From a virus, in the IMG/VR virus record IMGVR_UViG_3300028375_000004, positions 1-37,950 of that record: a DNA stretch of 37,950 nt; one strand, given 5' to 3'. The notes under the pieces are model-generated. The model was not told the DNA's origin and did not search any database. It saw only the letters and a program-made list of their open reading frames with translations. Position numbers and translations under genes: made by a program. Of this stretch, positions 13,877 to 20,820 are shown piece after piece (the stretch's first letter is position 1; the number at the start of each line of letters is the position of its first letter).

Positions 13877-14217
13877 GGCTTTGGCCCCTCTGCAAAAATA
13901 CACGGGGCGAAAGTTGGCAAGCCGCGCATCCACTTTGCAAGCTGTGTCGCCTCATCAATGTCTTTGACCGTATAAACGTACCCTCCCCAAGCCTCATGCC
14001 ATTCTACTTGACCCTCCGTTCTTCCGTCTGGCGGAAACCGCTTTAGCTTCTCTGGCCCAATAACTTCAACGGGGAAGGTATACCCGCTTCGAGACACAAT
14101 AAGATCAGGAACGCCTTTCTTGCCAACCGCGCTAAGATCTTGAACTGTTATCCCGTAAGATTTGAATATGGTTATAATTTCTTTTTGGTTGCTATCAACT
14201 TTTGCGGCATATTTCAA
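13873..14217 (-). CDS. VRR-NUC-like nuclease, altered catalytic motif
   Basis: This 114-residue protein has the small phage VRR-NUC layout: an N-terminal SNQKEIITIFKSYGITVQDLSAVGKKGVPDLIVSR, strand PVEV, then GRTEGQVEWHEAWGGYVYTV. VRR-NUC enzymes are PD-(D/E)xK nucleases acting on branched DNA. Pro37-Asp38 and Glu51 are present, but the expected E-x-K lysine is Ile53 (EVI instead of EVK), while Gln70 and His74 of the QxxxH motif remain. It may be inactive, or Lys57/Lys59 may substitute. The ATGA overlap joins it to the HNH gene. Confidence 0.75.
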   Translation of the reverse strand: MKYAAKVDSNQKEIITIFKSYGITVQDLSAVGKKGVPDLIVSRSGYTFPVEVIGPEKLKRFPPDGRTEGQVEWHEAWGGYVYTVKDIDEATQLAKWMRGLPTFAPCIFAEGPKP

Positions 14218-14597
14218 AACTCAATCTCCATATGTGACAGCGCCGCGCGGGTCGCTGGTATGTGTTGGTAGTCCGGCCCGTACCGCCGCGTGTATTCGCC
14301 GTGGTTGCGATGGAATAGATCATGGCACTCCCTGCACAGCGGTATGGCGTCGAAGTCTGCCGATCTGTCAGCAATGCCGCCAAAGTAGCGATACACTGAC
14401 ATGTCAGCGGGTGGCCTGTCCATGCAATGATGGCCGTCAGACGGCCCAGCAGCGCCGCAACAGCAGCACGGCAGGGACTTGACGCCAGAGAAGTACACGG
14501 CGTCTTCTAGCGGCCCTGTGGCGCTCTTGCGGGTGCGTGGCTTGCTGGCCTTGCGCTTCATTGGCTTGCGGGTGCTGGTAAAGCTGGTGCGCTTCAT
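14214..14597 (-). CDS. HNH-type nuclease, Ref/DUF968-like
   Basis: This 127-residue protein has a basic N-terminus (MKRTSFTSTRKPMKRKASKP) and a zinc/HNH region: CCCCGAAGPSDGHHCMDRP (44-62) and IPLCRECHDLFHRN (86-99). The Cys pairs plus His56-His57 and the C-terminal His match Ref-type (P1 RecA-dependent) or DUF968 recombination nucleases, which make cuts in D-loops or junctions. Its place among ERF and NinB-like genes supports a recombination role. The start overlaps the upstream stop (ATGA). Confidence 0.75.
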   Translation of the reverse strand: MKRTSFTSTRKPMKRKASKPRTRKSATGPLEDAVYFSGVKSLPCCCCGAAGPSDGHHCMDRPPADMSVYRYFGGIADRSADFDAIPLCRECHDLFHRNHGEYTRRYGPDYQHIPATRAALSHMEIEF

Positions 14598-14881
14598 GTC
14601 GGGACCAGCGCAGAAGCCTTAGACAAACATTTGCCACAGAATAAAGTATCAGCCATCAAAACAACCTCGTTACAATCGGATTCGCACTCTCTGCATTCAA
14701 TCCTTGTCCACGAATCATTCCCGATAGTTTTTGCGATTATTTCAGGCGTTAGTTGAGACACGGTAAGGGCCATAAGGTCAGATGTGATCTTAGATTTGCG
14801 TTCATCATTATAACCCTTATAAGCCGCCGCCCAACGGTCAGGCACGCCAAGGCAAATTTCACGTTTAGTTATCTTTTTCAT
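14594..14881 (-). CDS. Hypothetical zinc-ribbon protein
   Basis: The 95-residue protein has a helical N-terminal half (PDRWAAAYKGYNDERKSKITSDLM) and a C-terminal CxxC-x3-C (63-70) and CxxC (82-85) set that could bind zinc. The ribbon could hold DNA or a partner. It is coupled to both neighbours by ATGA overlaps. No named family comes to mind; it sits between the HNH and NinB-like genes of the recombination operon. Confidence 0.6.
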   Translation of the reverse strand: MKKITKREICLGVPDRWAAAYKGYNDERKSKITSDLMALTVSQLTPEIIAKTIGNDSWTRIECRECESDCNEVVLMADTLFCGKCLSKASALVPT

Positions 14882-15321
14882 CTTTGCTCCATTCCGCGAA
14901 GTTCTGGATCTGTCAGGAAAACACCCTGCTCCGCATAGTCAATTTTCATCGCGTCCATGTACTCCGTCAATTCCTTCACCGTCATGCCGCTGGATATGTT
15001 GAGCGTGCCGCTGGCGAGGTATTTGCATTGCTGGTCATAGGTCAGTTTTTCGCCCGTCTGCTTCCAAACCCATGCAAACTGCTCATTCCTGCGCTTGATC
15101 GGCAGGCCGTGCTTGTGATGGCACTGGCCCTTGATCTGTGCGGCCGTCATGTCTCCGAAGTGCCGCGCCACCTCGCCAAACCACTTATGCAGCAAGGCGT
15201 TCTGAGAAAGGGACCGCGCGTCACCATCGCCAATGGTCAGCGAGAAGGGCAACGGCAGGCCGACTAGCATTTGTGCCAGCCGTTCTGCGTGTTCCTTAGT
15301 GACTGCGCGATAGGGTTTCAT
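14878..15321 (-). CDS. NinB/YbcN-like recombination protein
   Basis: This 147-residue protein has an N-terminal AVTKEHAERLAQML helix and a stretch RSLSQNALLHKWFGEVARHFG followed by AQIKGQCHHKHGLPI. The 'rS..QNalLhk.f.eiA' block is typical of NinB (lambda Orf/YbcN) family proteins, which bind SSB and ssDNA and help load annealing proteins. The start is the ATG giving a TGATG overlap, one codon after a TTG. Co-location with ERF supports the call. Confidence 0.65.
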   Translation of the reverse strand: MKPYRAVTKEHAERLAQMLVGLPLPFSLTIGDGDARSLSQNALLHKWFGEVARHFGDMTAAQIKGQCHHKHGLPIKRRNEQFAWVWKQTGEKLTYDQQCKYLASGTLNISSGMTVKELTEYMDAMKIDYAEQGVFLTDPELRGMEQR

Positions 15322-16019
15322 CAATATGCCTCCCGATCATCCCAGACGCGCACGCCGTCGATGGTCTTTGCCTTGTGGTTGCGCTTCACATAGTCCTCGA
15401 TAAACGCGGTCATAGCATCGCGGTCCTGCGCAGCAATCCAATGCAACGCCTTCTTGTGGTCCTCGATCTCATACCGCGTAACCTTGCGCATCCCTTTGAC
15501 GTTATCGGCCTTTGCATCCCGCGCAGCCTTCTCTGCGTCCAGCGCCGCCTGCTGTGCCGCCTGAGCCTCACGTTGCGCCTCAAGGTTAGAAGCATCAGCC
15601 TTGCGCGACTTTTCCTCAGCCTCACGGCGCAGGCGGTTGGTTTCCTCCCATGCGGCCTTCTCGGAAGCGGCTTTTTCAGCAGCCAGCTTGCGCTTGAACA
15701 CGTCAACAGTCGCAACCAGGCATCCCTCAATGCGCCGTGCATCTTCTATTTCTGGTTTCCAGCGGTTGCGCTCGGCCACCAGAATATCGTTGAGCGGCTT
15801 GGTCGCGTCCTTCTGGCCCTTTTCCAGATCAAGACGCCATTGGCGCATGGTGCCTCGAAGGGCGTCCACCTCCTTCATTTGCGCTTCGTTCTCAACGGGT
15901 GCGCCGTCCGTCCAGTTTTCCGCCTCTTCGCGGTCGGTCGTATAAACCGCTGTGATGGTGTCAATCGGATCTGGCGAGAGATTATCGCCGATGACTGCGC
16001 GGGTGTTTGTATCGATCAT
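15321..16019 (-). CDS. Coiled-coil protein of the ERF module
   Basis: The 232-residue protein is dominated by a long, Ala/Glu/Lys/Arg-rich coiled coil (residues about 95-175, e.g. EAEEKSRKADASNLEAQREA) between an acidic N-terminal part (DREEAENWTDGAPVENEAQM) and a C-terminal domain VTRYEIEDHKKALHWIAAQ with KAKTIDGVRVWDD. This C-terminal domain is often seen beside ERF/RecT genes. It overlaps the ERF stop by TAATG. Probably a recombination accessory; exact activity unknown. Confidence 0.65.
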   Translation of the reverse strand: MIDTNTRAVIGDNLSPDPIDTITAVYTTDREEAENWTDGAPVENEAQMKEVDALRGTMRQWRLDLEKGQKDATKPLNDILVAERNRWKPEIEDARRIEGCLVATVDVFKRKLAAEKAASEKAAWEETNRLRREAEEKSRKADASNLEAQREAQAAQQAALDAEKAARDAKADNVKGMRKVTRYEIEDHKKALHWIAAQDRDAMTAFIEDYVKRNHKAKTIDGVRVWDDREAY

Positions 16020-16759
16020 TAGTTTGCCCCATCATACGGAATGGCATCGCCGTCCAGATCGTCGGACACGGATGCGGCAACAGCTTGGATTGCATCGCGG
16101 CGCTTGTTCTTCGCGGCCTCAATCTCTGCGAACATATCGGCGCTTGCGGCCTTCACCTCGGCAATAGTGTCGCGTTCTTGCGTCCATCTGTCCTTCAGAT
16201 CGTCCAGTGTTTCGGACAAGGCCAGCTTGCCCTTGATGCGCTTCGTTGCAGCGGCGGCGTCAAACTTAGGCTCTTGATGTTGCTCAGTGGCATTAAGGTC
16301 AGCATCGTCTTTGTCGCCTGTCGGGATCATCAGCATGGCGCGGAAGAATTGCTTTAGAGCATAGCTTTGCGCTGACCCGCTAGATTGCGCTCCGTTCATC
16401 GGCACTGCTACCATCATGTTGACCGGGCCAAGCGTTTCGCCGCTTTCGTGGTGCATCGTAACATCGTAAAAGAACCGCGCCCATACAGACTTGCCGCCCT
16501 TGCTGTTTACGTTCTCGTAAAACTCAACCTCTCGCTGTGACACAATCGGGAAAAGCCCGTTGCGCCCGCATATCGGGTTAACAAGTGTCAAAAACTTGTC
16601 TATACCTGCGAAGTCGTAACCGTCAAATTTATTGCGGTCGCTTTTCCCGATTACGCGAACCTCCCGCACTGCGGATGCGATTGCAGCGGCGATGCTCTTG
16701 TGTGCCGGAGCGGCCTCTTGTGTAGCTTCGTCCTTTGGTGTTTTATTCTCGTTAGTCAT
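16019..16759 (-). CDS. erf: ERF-family single-strand annealing protein
   Basis: This 246-residue protein anneals ssDNA during phage recombination. ERF features are the N-terminal KSIAAAIASAVREVRVIGKSDR, then GYDFAGIDKFLTLV, LFPIVSQRE, VTMHHESGETLGP and the signature SSGSAQSYALKQFFRAMLMIPTGDKDDAD. The C-terminal third is charged and likely a protein-binding tail, ending DGDAIPYDGAN. It sits with NinB-like and VRR-NUC/HNH genes, making a complete recombination set. Confidence 0.92.
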   Translation of the reverse strand: MTNENKTPKDEATQEAAPAHKSIAAAIASAVREVRVIGKSDRNKFDGYDFAGIDKFLTLVNPICGRNGLFPIVSQREVEFYENVNSKGGKSVWARFFYDVTMHHESGETLGPVNMMVAVPMNGAQSSGSAQSYALKQFFRAMLMIPTGDKDDADLNATEQHQEPKFDAAAATKRIKGKLALSETLDDLKDRWTQERDTIAEVKAASADMFAEIEAAKNKRRDAIQAVAASVSDDLDGDAIPYDGAN

Positions 16760-16813
16760 GGTGCGAGTTCCTTTCGCGTTGTGATGGGGCTGGCGGTGAT
16801 GCGCTGGCCCCGT

Positions 16814-17017
16814 TTATGATTTGGCGTTGAGTGAATAGCAGGCAACCATCGCGCCGCTGTCCGTCTCAACCATCGTCTTAGTAATCCCGTGGCCCGATTG
16901 CTTTAGGTCATAGATGCGTGCGCCAAGGCGAAAGCACGAGAAGTCCCGCAGCGCGTCAATCGGGGTGAGGCGGCGTCCTGCTTTTAGTGCGGCGAGGATT
17001 TGTTGTGTCTGTGTCAT
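16814..17017 (-). CDS. Winged-helix/HTH protein (HTH_39-like)
   Basis: From the ATG overlapping the upstream stop this is 67 residues: MTQTQQILAALKAGRRLTPIDALRDF, then FRLGARIYDLKQSGHGITKTM and a C-terminal wing GAMVACYSL. This matches the small phage HTH_39-type domain, where LTP-DAL-DF-C-RLGARIYDLK is nearly invariant. A typical DNA-binding accessory protein, perhaps a regulator or replication factor. Confidence 0.75.
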   Translation of the reverse strand: MTQTQQILAALKAGRRLTPIDALRDFSCFRLGARIYDLKQSGHGITKTMVETDSGAMVACYSLNAKS

Positions 17018-17646
17018 GCTATGCACCTCACGTTTGAAACGCGCCCGCCCCACTGCATCGCCATAGCGTCGGCAATGCCTTGGTATGTGGTGCTCCGCAG
17101 CTTCCAGCGGTCAGCAGACGGCGGAAGGTAGTGCAGACGTTGGCGCTCGTTGATCGGCAACGCCATCATTTCGGTGCGCACGTTGTTTGTCTCACGCAGA
17201 GGCATAAGCCCCTTGAGCCAAAGCCCTGTTGCCTTTTGCTCGGTGTGCCCGAACATCCAAGGCTGAACGATCTGCGTTGCCTTTCCCGCGCCAGTAAGGC
17301 GGCGCGCATACTTGTGCATTATCGGGTTTTCTACGGCGATGCGCGGTATCGGCGCACTAATCATCGCCGCGAAAAACTCGGCAGCATCAAACAGTTTAGG
17401 CCAGCGCGCGGCGTCTTTGTGAAGGTGGCAAACGCCGCTGTTCGTCAAGTAGGTGCAAGGAGGGTGCGCAATGAGTAAATCCCAGCCATCCCCAAGCAAT
17501 GGCAGCGCGTCTCCGGTGATGTGGTGCGGGCTGTTATCGTCGGACGGGAGAATGTCGCACGACCAGGCGTCATGCCCTAGCGCGCGGAACGCCTCACGGA
17601 CGCGGCCTGAATATTCACAGGCGACTAATACACGCAGCTTGCTCAT
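17014..17646 (-). CDS. Cytosine-C5 methyltransferase-like protein
   Basis: At 210 residues this is a trimmed C5-methyltransferase-like fold. VLVACEYSGRVREAFRALGHDAWSCDILP matches the SAM-binding region, HPPCTYL (61-67) carries the catalytic Pro-Cys and VENPIMHK the ENP motif (106-108). A distinct target-recognition domain seems absent, as in many phage members of this group, so the DNA specificity is unclear. It is well placed to protect phage DNA from restriction. The start makes an ATGA overlap. Confidence 0.75.
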   Translation of the reverse strand: MSKLRVLVACEYSGRVREAFRALGHDAWSCDILPSDDNSPHHITGDALPLLGDGWDLLIAHPPCTYLTNSGVCHLHKDAARWPKLFDAAEFFAAMISAPIPRIAVENPIMHKYARRLTGAGKATQIVQPWMFGHTEQKATGLWLKGLMPLRETNNVRTEMMALPINERQRLHYLPPSADRWKLRSTTYQGIADAMAMQWGGRVSNVRCIA

Positions 17647-17852
17647 TCCGTAGCCTCCAGCGCCGCAATACCGCTTGGAGTAATTGTCCAATCATCATAC
17701 AGACCAGCAAACCCGCCAGATGCGCGGCGCAAATAGCCCATGCTTTCCAGCGCGCCTAGGACGTTGCCGTGGCCTGTAATGTCATGGCCTGGTCTCCATT
17801 CGCCATCGCTCATGCGGGCCAGTGCCGTGCGGCGGTGTGGTGTCAGGGTCAT
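17643..17852 (-). CDS. Small winged-helix protein
   Basis: This 69-residue protein has ALARMSDGEWRPGHDITGHGNVLGALESMGYLRR, then WTITPSGIAALEATE. The helix-turn-helix with a following short strand and the 'L...GYLRR' end are typical of winged-helix domains related to phage regulators. It sits between the ribbon-helix-helix gene and the methyltransferase, with ATGA overlaps at both ends. A DNA-binding role is likely. Confidence 0.65.
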   Translation of the reverse strand: MTLTPHRRTALARMSDGEWRPGHDITGHGNVLGALESMGYLRRASGGFAGLYDDWTITPSGIAALEATE

Positions 17853-17998
17853 TGTGCGTCCTTCTTTTCAATGCGAGCGGCAAACCTGTCGAGTGCCGCC
17901 CGCGCTATTTCGGCAAGCGTCTTGCCTTCTTTATCAAGTGCAGAACGCCAGCGGGCAATCTCGCTAGGCTCTGCTTTTATGGTGATGAGTTTTTTCAT
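17849..17998 (-). CDS. Ribbon-helix-helix protein, first gene of the leftward operon
   Basis: This 49-residue gene is short but has clear family shape: a first strand KKLITIKAE, helix PSEIARWRSALDKEG and helix KTLAEIARAALDRFAARIEKK, the CopG/Arc ribbon-helix-helix layout. Such proteins dimerise and bind palindromic operators. It is the first gene of the leftward recombination operon, its start lies 24 bases from a GTATATAC palindrome and 57 from a second, and it overlaps the next gene by ATGA. It may repress the divergent promoters, including its own. Confidence 0.75.
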   Translation of the reverse strand: MKKLITIKAEPSEIARWRSALDKEGKTLAEIARAALDRFAARIEKKDAQ

Positions 17999-18021
17999 AT
18001 GCCCAGACTACGCCAGACAAA

Positions 18022-18062
18022 GTATATACGCAATGCAAAATATCGGTTGACGCGGTATATAC
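18022..18062. promoter_or_regulatory. Two GTATATAC palindromes in the divergent control region
   Basis: GTATATAC occurs at 18022-18029 and 18055-18062, each its own reverse complement, within an inverted repeat AAGTATATAC (18020-18029) and GTATATACTT (18055-18064). Centres are 33 bases apart, about three helical turns, so both boxes face the same side of DNA. They flank the -35 of the rightward promoter, and one falls in its spacer. Likely an operator pair for the ribbon-helix-helix protein encoded just to the left. Confidence 0.6.
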
Positions 18063-18075
18063 TTGCCTGTAATGT
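18047..18075 (+). promoter_or_regulatory. Rightward early promoter
   Basis: TTGACG (18047-18052) and TAATGT (18070-18075) are separated by exactly 17 bases. The start point would be near 18083, with a ribosome site GAGG and ATG at 18114. It drives the rightward accessory genes. A mirrored leftward TATACT at 18021-18026 (minus strand) may serve the opposite operon. Confidence 0.55.
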
Positions 18076-18113
18076 CAATCCATAGGCCACAACGGCACAT
18101 GAGGGAAAAGACA

Positions 18114-18338
18114 ATGATTAGCAGCACCACAGAATTTCCGGTAAACACAGTCACAATCATCGCTATCAACGATATGAACGAAGCGATTGCAGTGAAAGAA
18201 GATACCGGACGTTACTTCATGGGCGATGTCGACGGCGATGTTTTCGTTAACTGCTTTAACGTGAAATTCAAGGGTGGCCGCGATGATGTTCGCGCCGTTT
18301 CTCACTTCGTAGACACATACGGATACGAAGCAGCCTAA
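18114..18338 (+). CDS. Hypothetical 74-residue early protein
   Basis: The start is the ATG after GAGGGAAAAG, not an upstream TTG. The protein is a mix of strands: NTVTIIAINDMNEAIAVKEDTGRYFMGDVDGDVFVNCFNVKF, with a final helix. It is the first rightward gene after the control region and so likely an early regulator or anti-host protein, but no family is recognised. Confidence 0.6.
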   Translation: MISSTTEFPVNTVTIIAINDMNEAIAVKEDTGRYFMGDVDGDVFVNCFNVKFKGGRDDVRAVSHFVDTYGYEAA

Positions 18339-18355
18339 CCCCAACGCGGGGTTTT
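18337..18355 (+). terminator. Weak terminator or attenuator hairpin
   Basis: AACCCC (18337-18342) pairs with GGGGTT (18348-18353) around a 5-base loop and is followed by two more T residues. It begins at the stop codon of the first early gene. The U-run is short, so it would only partly reduce transcription into the lipoprotein gene. Confidence 0.4.
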
Positions 18356-18385
18356 GCGCCCCGCTCCAAACACAGGAGAACCACA

Positions 18386-18733
18386 ATGACAATCATCAAA
18401 ACAATCACCGCCCTGACAGTAGCAGCCACAATGGCGGGTTGCGCTGCATCGCCCGAAAGCATCGCGCCTGCATATGTCAGCCCGAACGCCTTTGCATCGC
18501 AGTCCTGCGGCCAGCTTAACGCATCCGCCGCGCAGATCAACGCACGACTGGCAACGGCGACCGGACAGCAGGCACAGCAGGCTGGCAATGACGCGGCCAT
18601 GACGGCTGTGGCCCTCATCCTGTTCTGGCCCGCAGCGTTTGCCATTGGCGGCAATGACCAGGCACCAGCGATTGCACAGATGCGCGGCGAAGCGCAGGCA
18701 ATCCAGTCCGCAGCCGTAGCGCGCGGGTGCTGA
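18386..18733 (+). CDS. Early lipoprotein
   Basis: The 115-residue protein has a signal peptide and lipobox: hydrophobic MTIIKTITALTVAATMAGC, with Cys19 as the lipid-attachment site. The mature part has SPNAFASQSCGQLNASAAQINARLATATGQQAQQ, then a hydrophobic stretch AVALILFWPAAFAIGG and a helix AQMRGEAQAIQSAAVARGC. This resembles small Rhodobacterales lipoproteins of unknown role. AGGAG precedes the ATG. A membrane-level superinfection effect is possible but is inference. Confidence 0.75.
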   Translation: MTIIKTITALTVAATMAGCAASPESIAPAYVSPNAFASQSCGQLNASAAQINARLATATGQQAQQAGNDAAMTAVALILFWPAAFAIGGNDQAPAIAQMRGEAQAIQSAAVARGC

Positions 18734-18740
18734 TGTGGAA

Positions 18741-18914
18741 ATGACCCAAGCCAACGGATACATCACTTGCAGCCAGTGCAACGGCACCGGAAGCCCGTCA
18801 ACGCATTACGACTATGTTCGGGGCAGCAATCACACCCAGTTCTGCGCGCGGTGCGATGGCGATGGCCAGGTATACGTAGGACAACAGGCGGCACTTGTCG
18901 CAATTTCAGAATAG
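18741..18914 (+). CDS. DnaJ-type zinc-finger mini-protein
   Basis: This 57-residue protein was found by reading the gap after the lipoprotein. It has CSQCNGTGSP (10-19) and CARCDGDGQV (35-44), two CxxCxGxG repeats as in the zinc centre of DnaJ. No J-domain is present. A GTG six bases upstream is an alternative start. These mini zinc fingers are common among phage early proteins; a chaperone-like or binding role is inferred only from the repeat. Confidence 0.65.
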   Translation: MTQANGYITCSQCNGTGSPSTHYDYVRGSNHTQFCARCDGDGQVYVGQQAALVAISE

Positions 18915-18925
18915 GGAGAGAAGAT

Positions 18926-19111
18926 ATGATAATCAGTTCAAACATGCACGGCGTTACAGGCATGGAAGCAGGATCGAACGGTGAAACAACGTGGCTCGAT
19001 ATAACATCAAAGGCCGGTCACTACACGATTTTCATGCCGCTGCACGTCGCCGAAGCAACGGCGCTCGCTTTCAATGTCGCAAACGTTCTCAGCAAGGAGC
19101 CAGCGCAATGA
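18926..19111 (+). CDS. Hypothetical 61-residue protein
   Basis: The ATG follows AGGGAGAG. The protein is beta-rich (WLDITSKAGHYTIFMPLHVAEATALAFNVANVL) with a short C-terminal helix, no obvious motif, and an ATGA overlap with the next gene. Function unknown. Confidence 0.55.
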   Translation: MIISSNMHGVTGMEAGSNGETTWLDITSKAGHYTIFMPLHVAEATALAFNVANVLSKEPAQ

Positions 19112-19200
19112 TCCGCAACATCATCAAAGACGCAATCGAGCTGATATGCCTTGGCGTGATATTCTGGGGTCTGATGTTTCTGCCGCTGGTGATGCCATGA
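19108..19200 (+). CDS. 30-residue membrane peptide
   Basis: The sequence is a charged N-terminus (IIKDAIE) and one transmembrane helix (LICLGVIFWGLMFLPLV), read by codon-level inspection between overlapping neighbours (ATGA at both ends). Too short for family assignment; the coupled start and stop make it credible. Confidence 0.5.
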   Translation: MIRNIIKDAIELICLGVIFWGLMFLPLVMP

Positions 19201-19592
19201 GCGCGCCGGAGCGGATATGGGCAACAGGCAACGCAACAAGCGGCTCATGGAACGACAGGCAGCTTACAAACGCCATAATCGACTATGACGAAAAGTTATA
19301 CATTCGCGCCGACCTTGCCCCGCAATGGCAACCTATAGCCACATCTCCGAAGGATGGGACCAGCATATTTATTTATCGAAAGGGTTGGGATTGTGCACCT
19401 GTAGCGCAGTGGATGGATTACCCGTCAAATCCGGTTCTGGACGCAAGCGGTGCCGATAGCTGGATGCAAGGCTGGGGCCATGACACCATGTCTTTATGCG
19501 TAGGCGAGGAAGATTATTGGCTGGGTTGGGACGGGGACCCCATGCCCACTCACTGGATGCCACTACCAACCCCACCGGAGCAAGCTCCATGA
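19197..19592 (+). CDS. Hypothetical protein, DUF551-like
   Basis: This 131-residue protein ends with THWMPLPTPPEQAP and has QPIATSPKDGTSIFIYR and a W-rich middle (WMQGWG and YWLGWDGD). The 'P.ATaPkDG...W...PTHWMPLP' pattern is the DUF551-type domain frequent in phages, of unknown role. The start overlaps the membrane peptide stop by ATGA. Confidence 0.7.
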   Translation: MSAPERIWATGNATSGSWNDRQLTNAIIDYDEKLYIRADLAPQWQPIATSPKDGTSIFIYRKGWDCAPVAQWMDYPSNPVLDASGADSWMQGWGHDTMSLCVGEEDYWLGWDGDPMPTHWMPLPTPPEQAP

Positions 19593-19807
19593 GCGCGCCG
19601 GATTGGGAGGGGTTCGGGCGCGCGGTCATGGAGGAATGGCAAGATCACTACGACATTGAGGCATCTGAAAAGTTTGATCTTGTTGTGAGGTATGGTGTGC
19701 TTGTCAAAATCCCCGGCGGCTATGACCCAGAAACCCATGTAGATAACTATGGCGGCGCTGAAAAAGGTGAGCCTTGGTATCAGATTGCACCGGAGCCAGC
19801 CACATGA
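19589..19807 (+). CDS. Hypothetical 72-residue protein
   Basis: It starts MSAPDWEGFGRAVMEEWQ and has YGVLVKIPGGYDPETHVD and GEPWYQIAPEP. Similar short phage proteins carry a 'DPE.H.D.YG..G..WY' end. No function is known. ATGA overlaps join it to both neighbours. Confidence 0.6.
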   Translation: MSAPDWEGFGRAVMEEWQDHYDIEASEKFDLVVRYGVLVKIPGGYDPETHVDNYGGAEKGEPWYQIAPEPAT

Positions 19808-19992
19808 TCCGCGCGATATGGCGTATCCTACGCCGCCCCCAGCCACCCCGGCGCAAGATCCACAACTGCCTAGCGCACCTATCCGAAGCGCCGATAACCT
19901 ACCGCAGCAACCGCGATGAGATAGCGGATCTGCTGCACGAACCACACCTAGAAAAGCTGGCCTGTATGCGCCGCGATCTGAACGGAGAATGA
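19804..19992 (+). CDS. Hypothetical basic 62-residue protein
   Basis: The protein is arginine-rich at the N-terminus (MIRAIWRILRRPQPPRRK) and has a C-terminal helix DLLHEPHLEKLACMRRDLN. It could bind nucleic acid through its basic part. It overlaps its upstream neighbour (ATGA) and lies 3 bases before the next start. Unknown family. Confidence 0.5.
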   Translation: MIRAIWRILRRPQPPRRKIHNCLAHLSEAPITYRSNRDEIADLLHEPHLEKLACMRRDLNGE

Positions 19993-19995
19993 AGC

Positions 19996-20190
19996 GTGAA
20001 AAGCAACATAATTGACATAGAAGTAAAGGTCCATGCGCGCACGGATAAAGGTATCCGCGTGTCTGCAACAGGCCAGCAAATTGACGCGGAATGGTTGCCG
20101 CTATCCCAGATTGAAGTTCAGGATGCGGGCGGCGGGATTGCCACCGTGACGCTGCCTGAATGGATGGCGATGGAAAAGGGGCTGATATGA
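19996..20190 (+). CDS. Hypothetical 64-residue protein (GTG start)
   Basis: GTG starts the reading frame, with GGAG nine bases upstream. The protein is probably beta: NIIDIEVKVHARTDKGIRVSATG, then LPLSQIEVQDAGG and ATVTLPEWMAMEKGLI. This looks like a small single-domain early protein. It overlaps the next gene by ATGA. Confidence 0.55.
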   Translation: MKSNIIDIEVKVHARTDKGIRVSATGQQIDAEWLPLSQIEVQDAGGGIATVTLPEWMAMEKGLI

Positions 20191-20330
20191 CCACCCCTGA
20201 GCGCCGCCTAATCATCGCGCACCGCATCTGGAATGTTGCGCTCCTGCTGACCGTGATCGGCGCAATGATCTACGTCGCCAACGCTGGCGTCCTGCCAACT
20301 GAATTGAAAGGGCACGTTGGATATGAATAA
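20187..20330 (+). CDS. 47-residue membrane protein
   Basis: One hydrophobic helix (WNVALLLTVIGAMIYVANA) follows a basic N-terminus (ERRLIIAHR), so the orientation should be N-inside. It overlaps the preceding gene (ATGA) and, by eight bases, the HNH gene. The role is unknown. Confidence 0.5.
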   Translation: MTTPERRLIIAHRIWNVALLLTVIGAMIYVANAGVLPTELKGHVGYE

Positions 20331-20820
20331 TGCAGCCATTGATGATGCCAAACTTTGCAGAACTTGCGGTGAAACAAAGCCGAAGCATGATTTCCACAAA
20401 CGGAAAGCCTTGAAAAGTGGCTTTAGTCCAAAGTGTAAATCCTGCGTATCTGAATACAGCAAGAAAAGGCACGCGGCCAACTCTGGAACTATAAATGAGA
20501 GAACTAGAGCATATTACGCGGCTAACAAAAAAGCGATCTTAGCGACTAAGGCGGCCAGACGGGCTAAGAAGCCAGACGAGATCAAAGCAAAGCGGGCTGA
20601 ATGGTACGCCAAAAACACAAAGAAGTGGAAATCGCATAACGCTGTGAAAAGCGCCGTTGATTCCGGTGATTTAATTAAGCCGGTTGAATGTGAGCATTGC
20701 TATTCAAAAGAGCGCCTAGATGGCCACCACCCAGACTATGACAAGCCGTTACAAGTAATGTGGTTGTGCCGTGGGTGCCACATGAAGGAACACGTAAGAC
20801 TGAAGGACGCAACCCCATGA
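20323..20820 (+). CDS. HNH-like zinc protein
   Basis: This 165-residue protein has an N-terminal CxxC pair (CRTCGETKP and CKSCVSEYSK), a long basic helix-rich middle (KKAILATKAARRAKKPDEIKAK) and a C-terminal block CEHCYSKERLDGHHPDYDKPLQVMWLCRGCHMKEH. The GHHPDY-KP-MWLC-CH motif is the treble-clef HNH relative found in many phage proteins. It may be a homing or structure-specific nuclease or a DNA-binding protein; catalytic status is uncertain. Confidence 0.65.
   Translation: MNNAAIDDAKLCRTCGETKPKHDFHKRKALKSGFSPKCKSCVSEYSKKRHAANSGTINERTRAYYAANKKAILATKAARRAKKPDEIKAKRAEWYAKNTKKWKSHNAVKSAVDSGDLIKPVECEHCYSKERLDGHHPDYDKPLQVMWLCRGCHMKEHVRLKDATP

Noticed and set aside
13544-13975. Long plus-strand open frame of 143 codons across the small RNA and HTH gene
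   Set aside because: It crosses a terminator hairpin and lies opposite two well-supported genes; composition is not coding-like and it has no ribosome site. The small RNA explains the plus-strand signal better.
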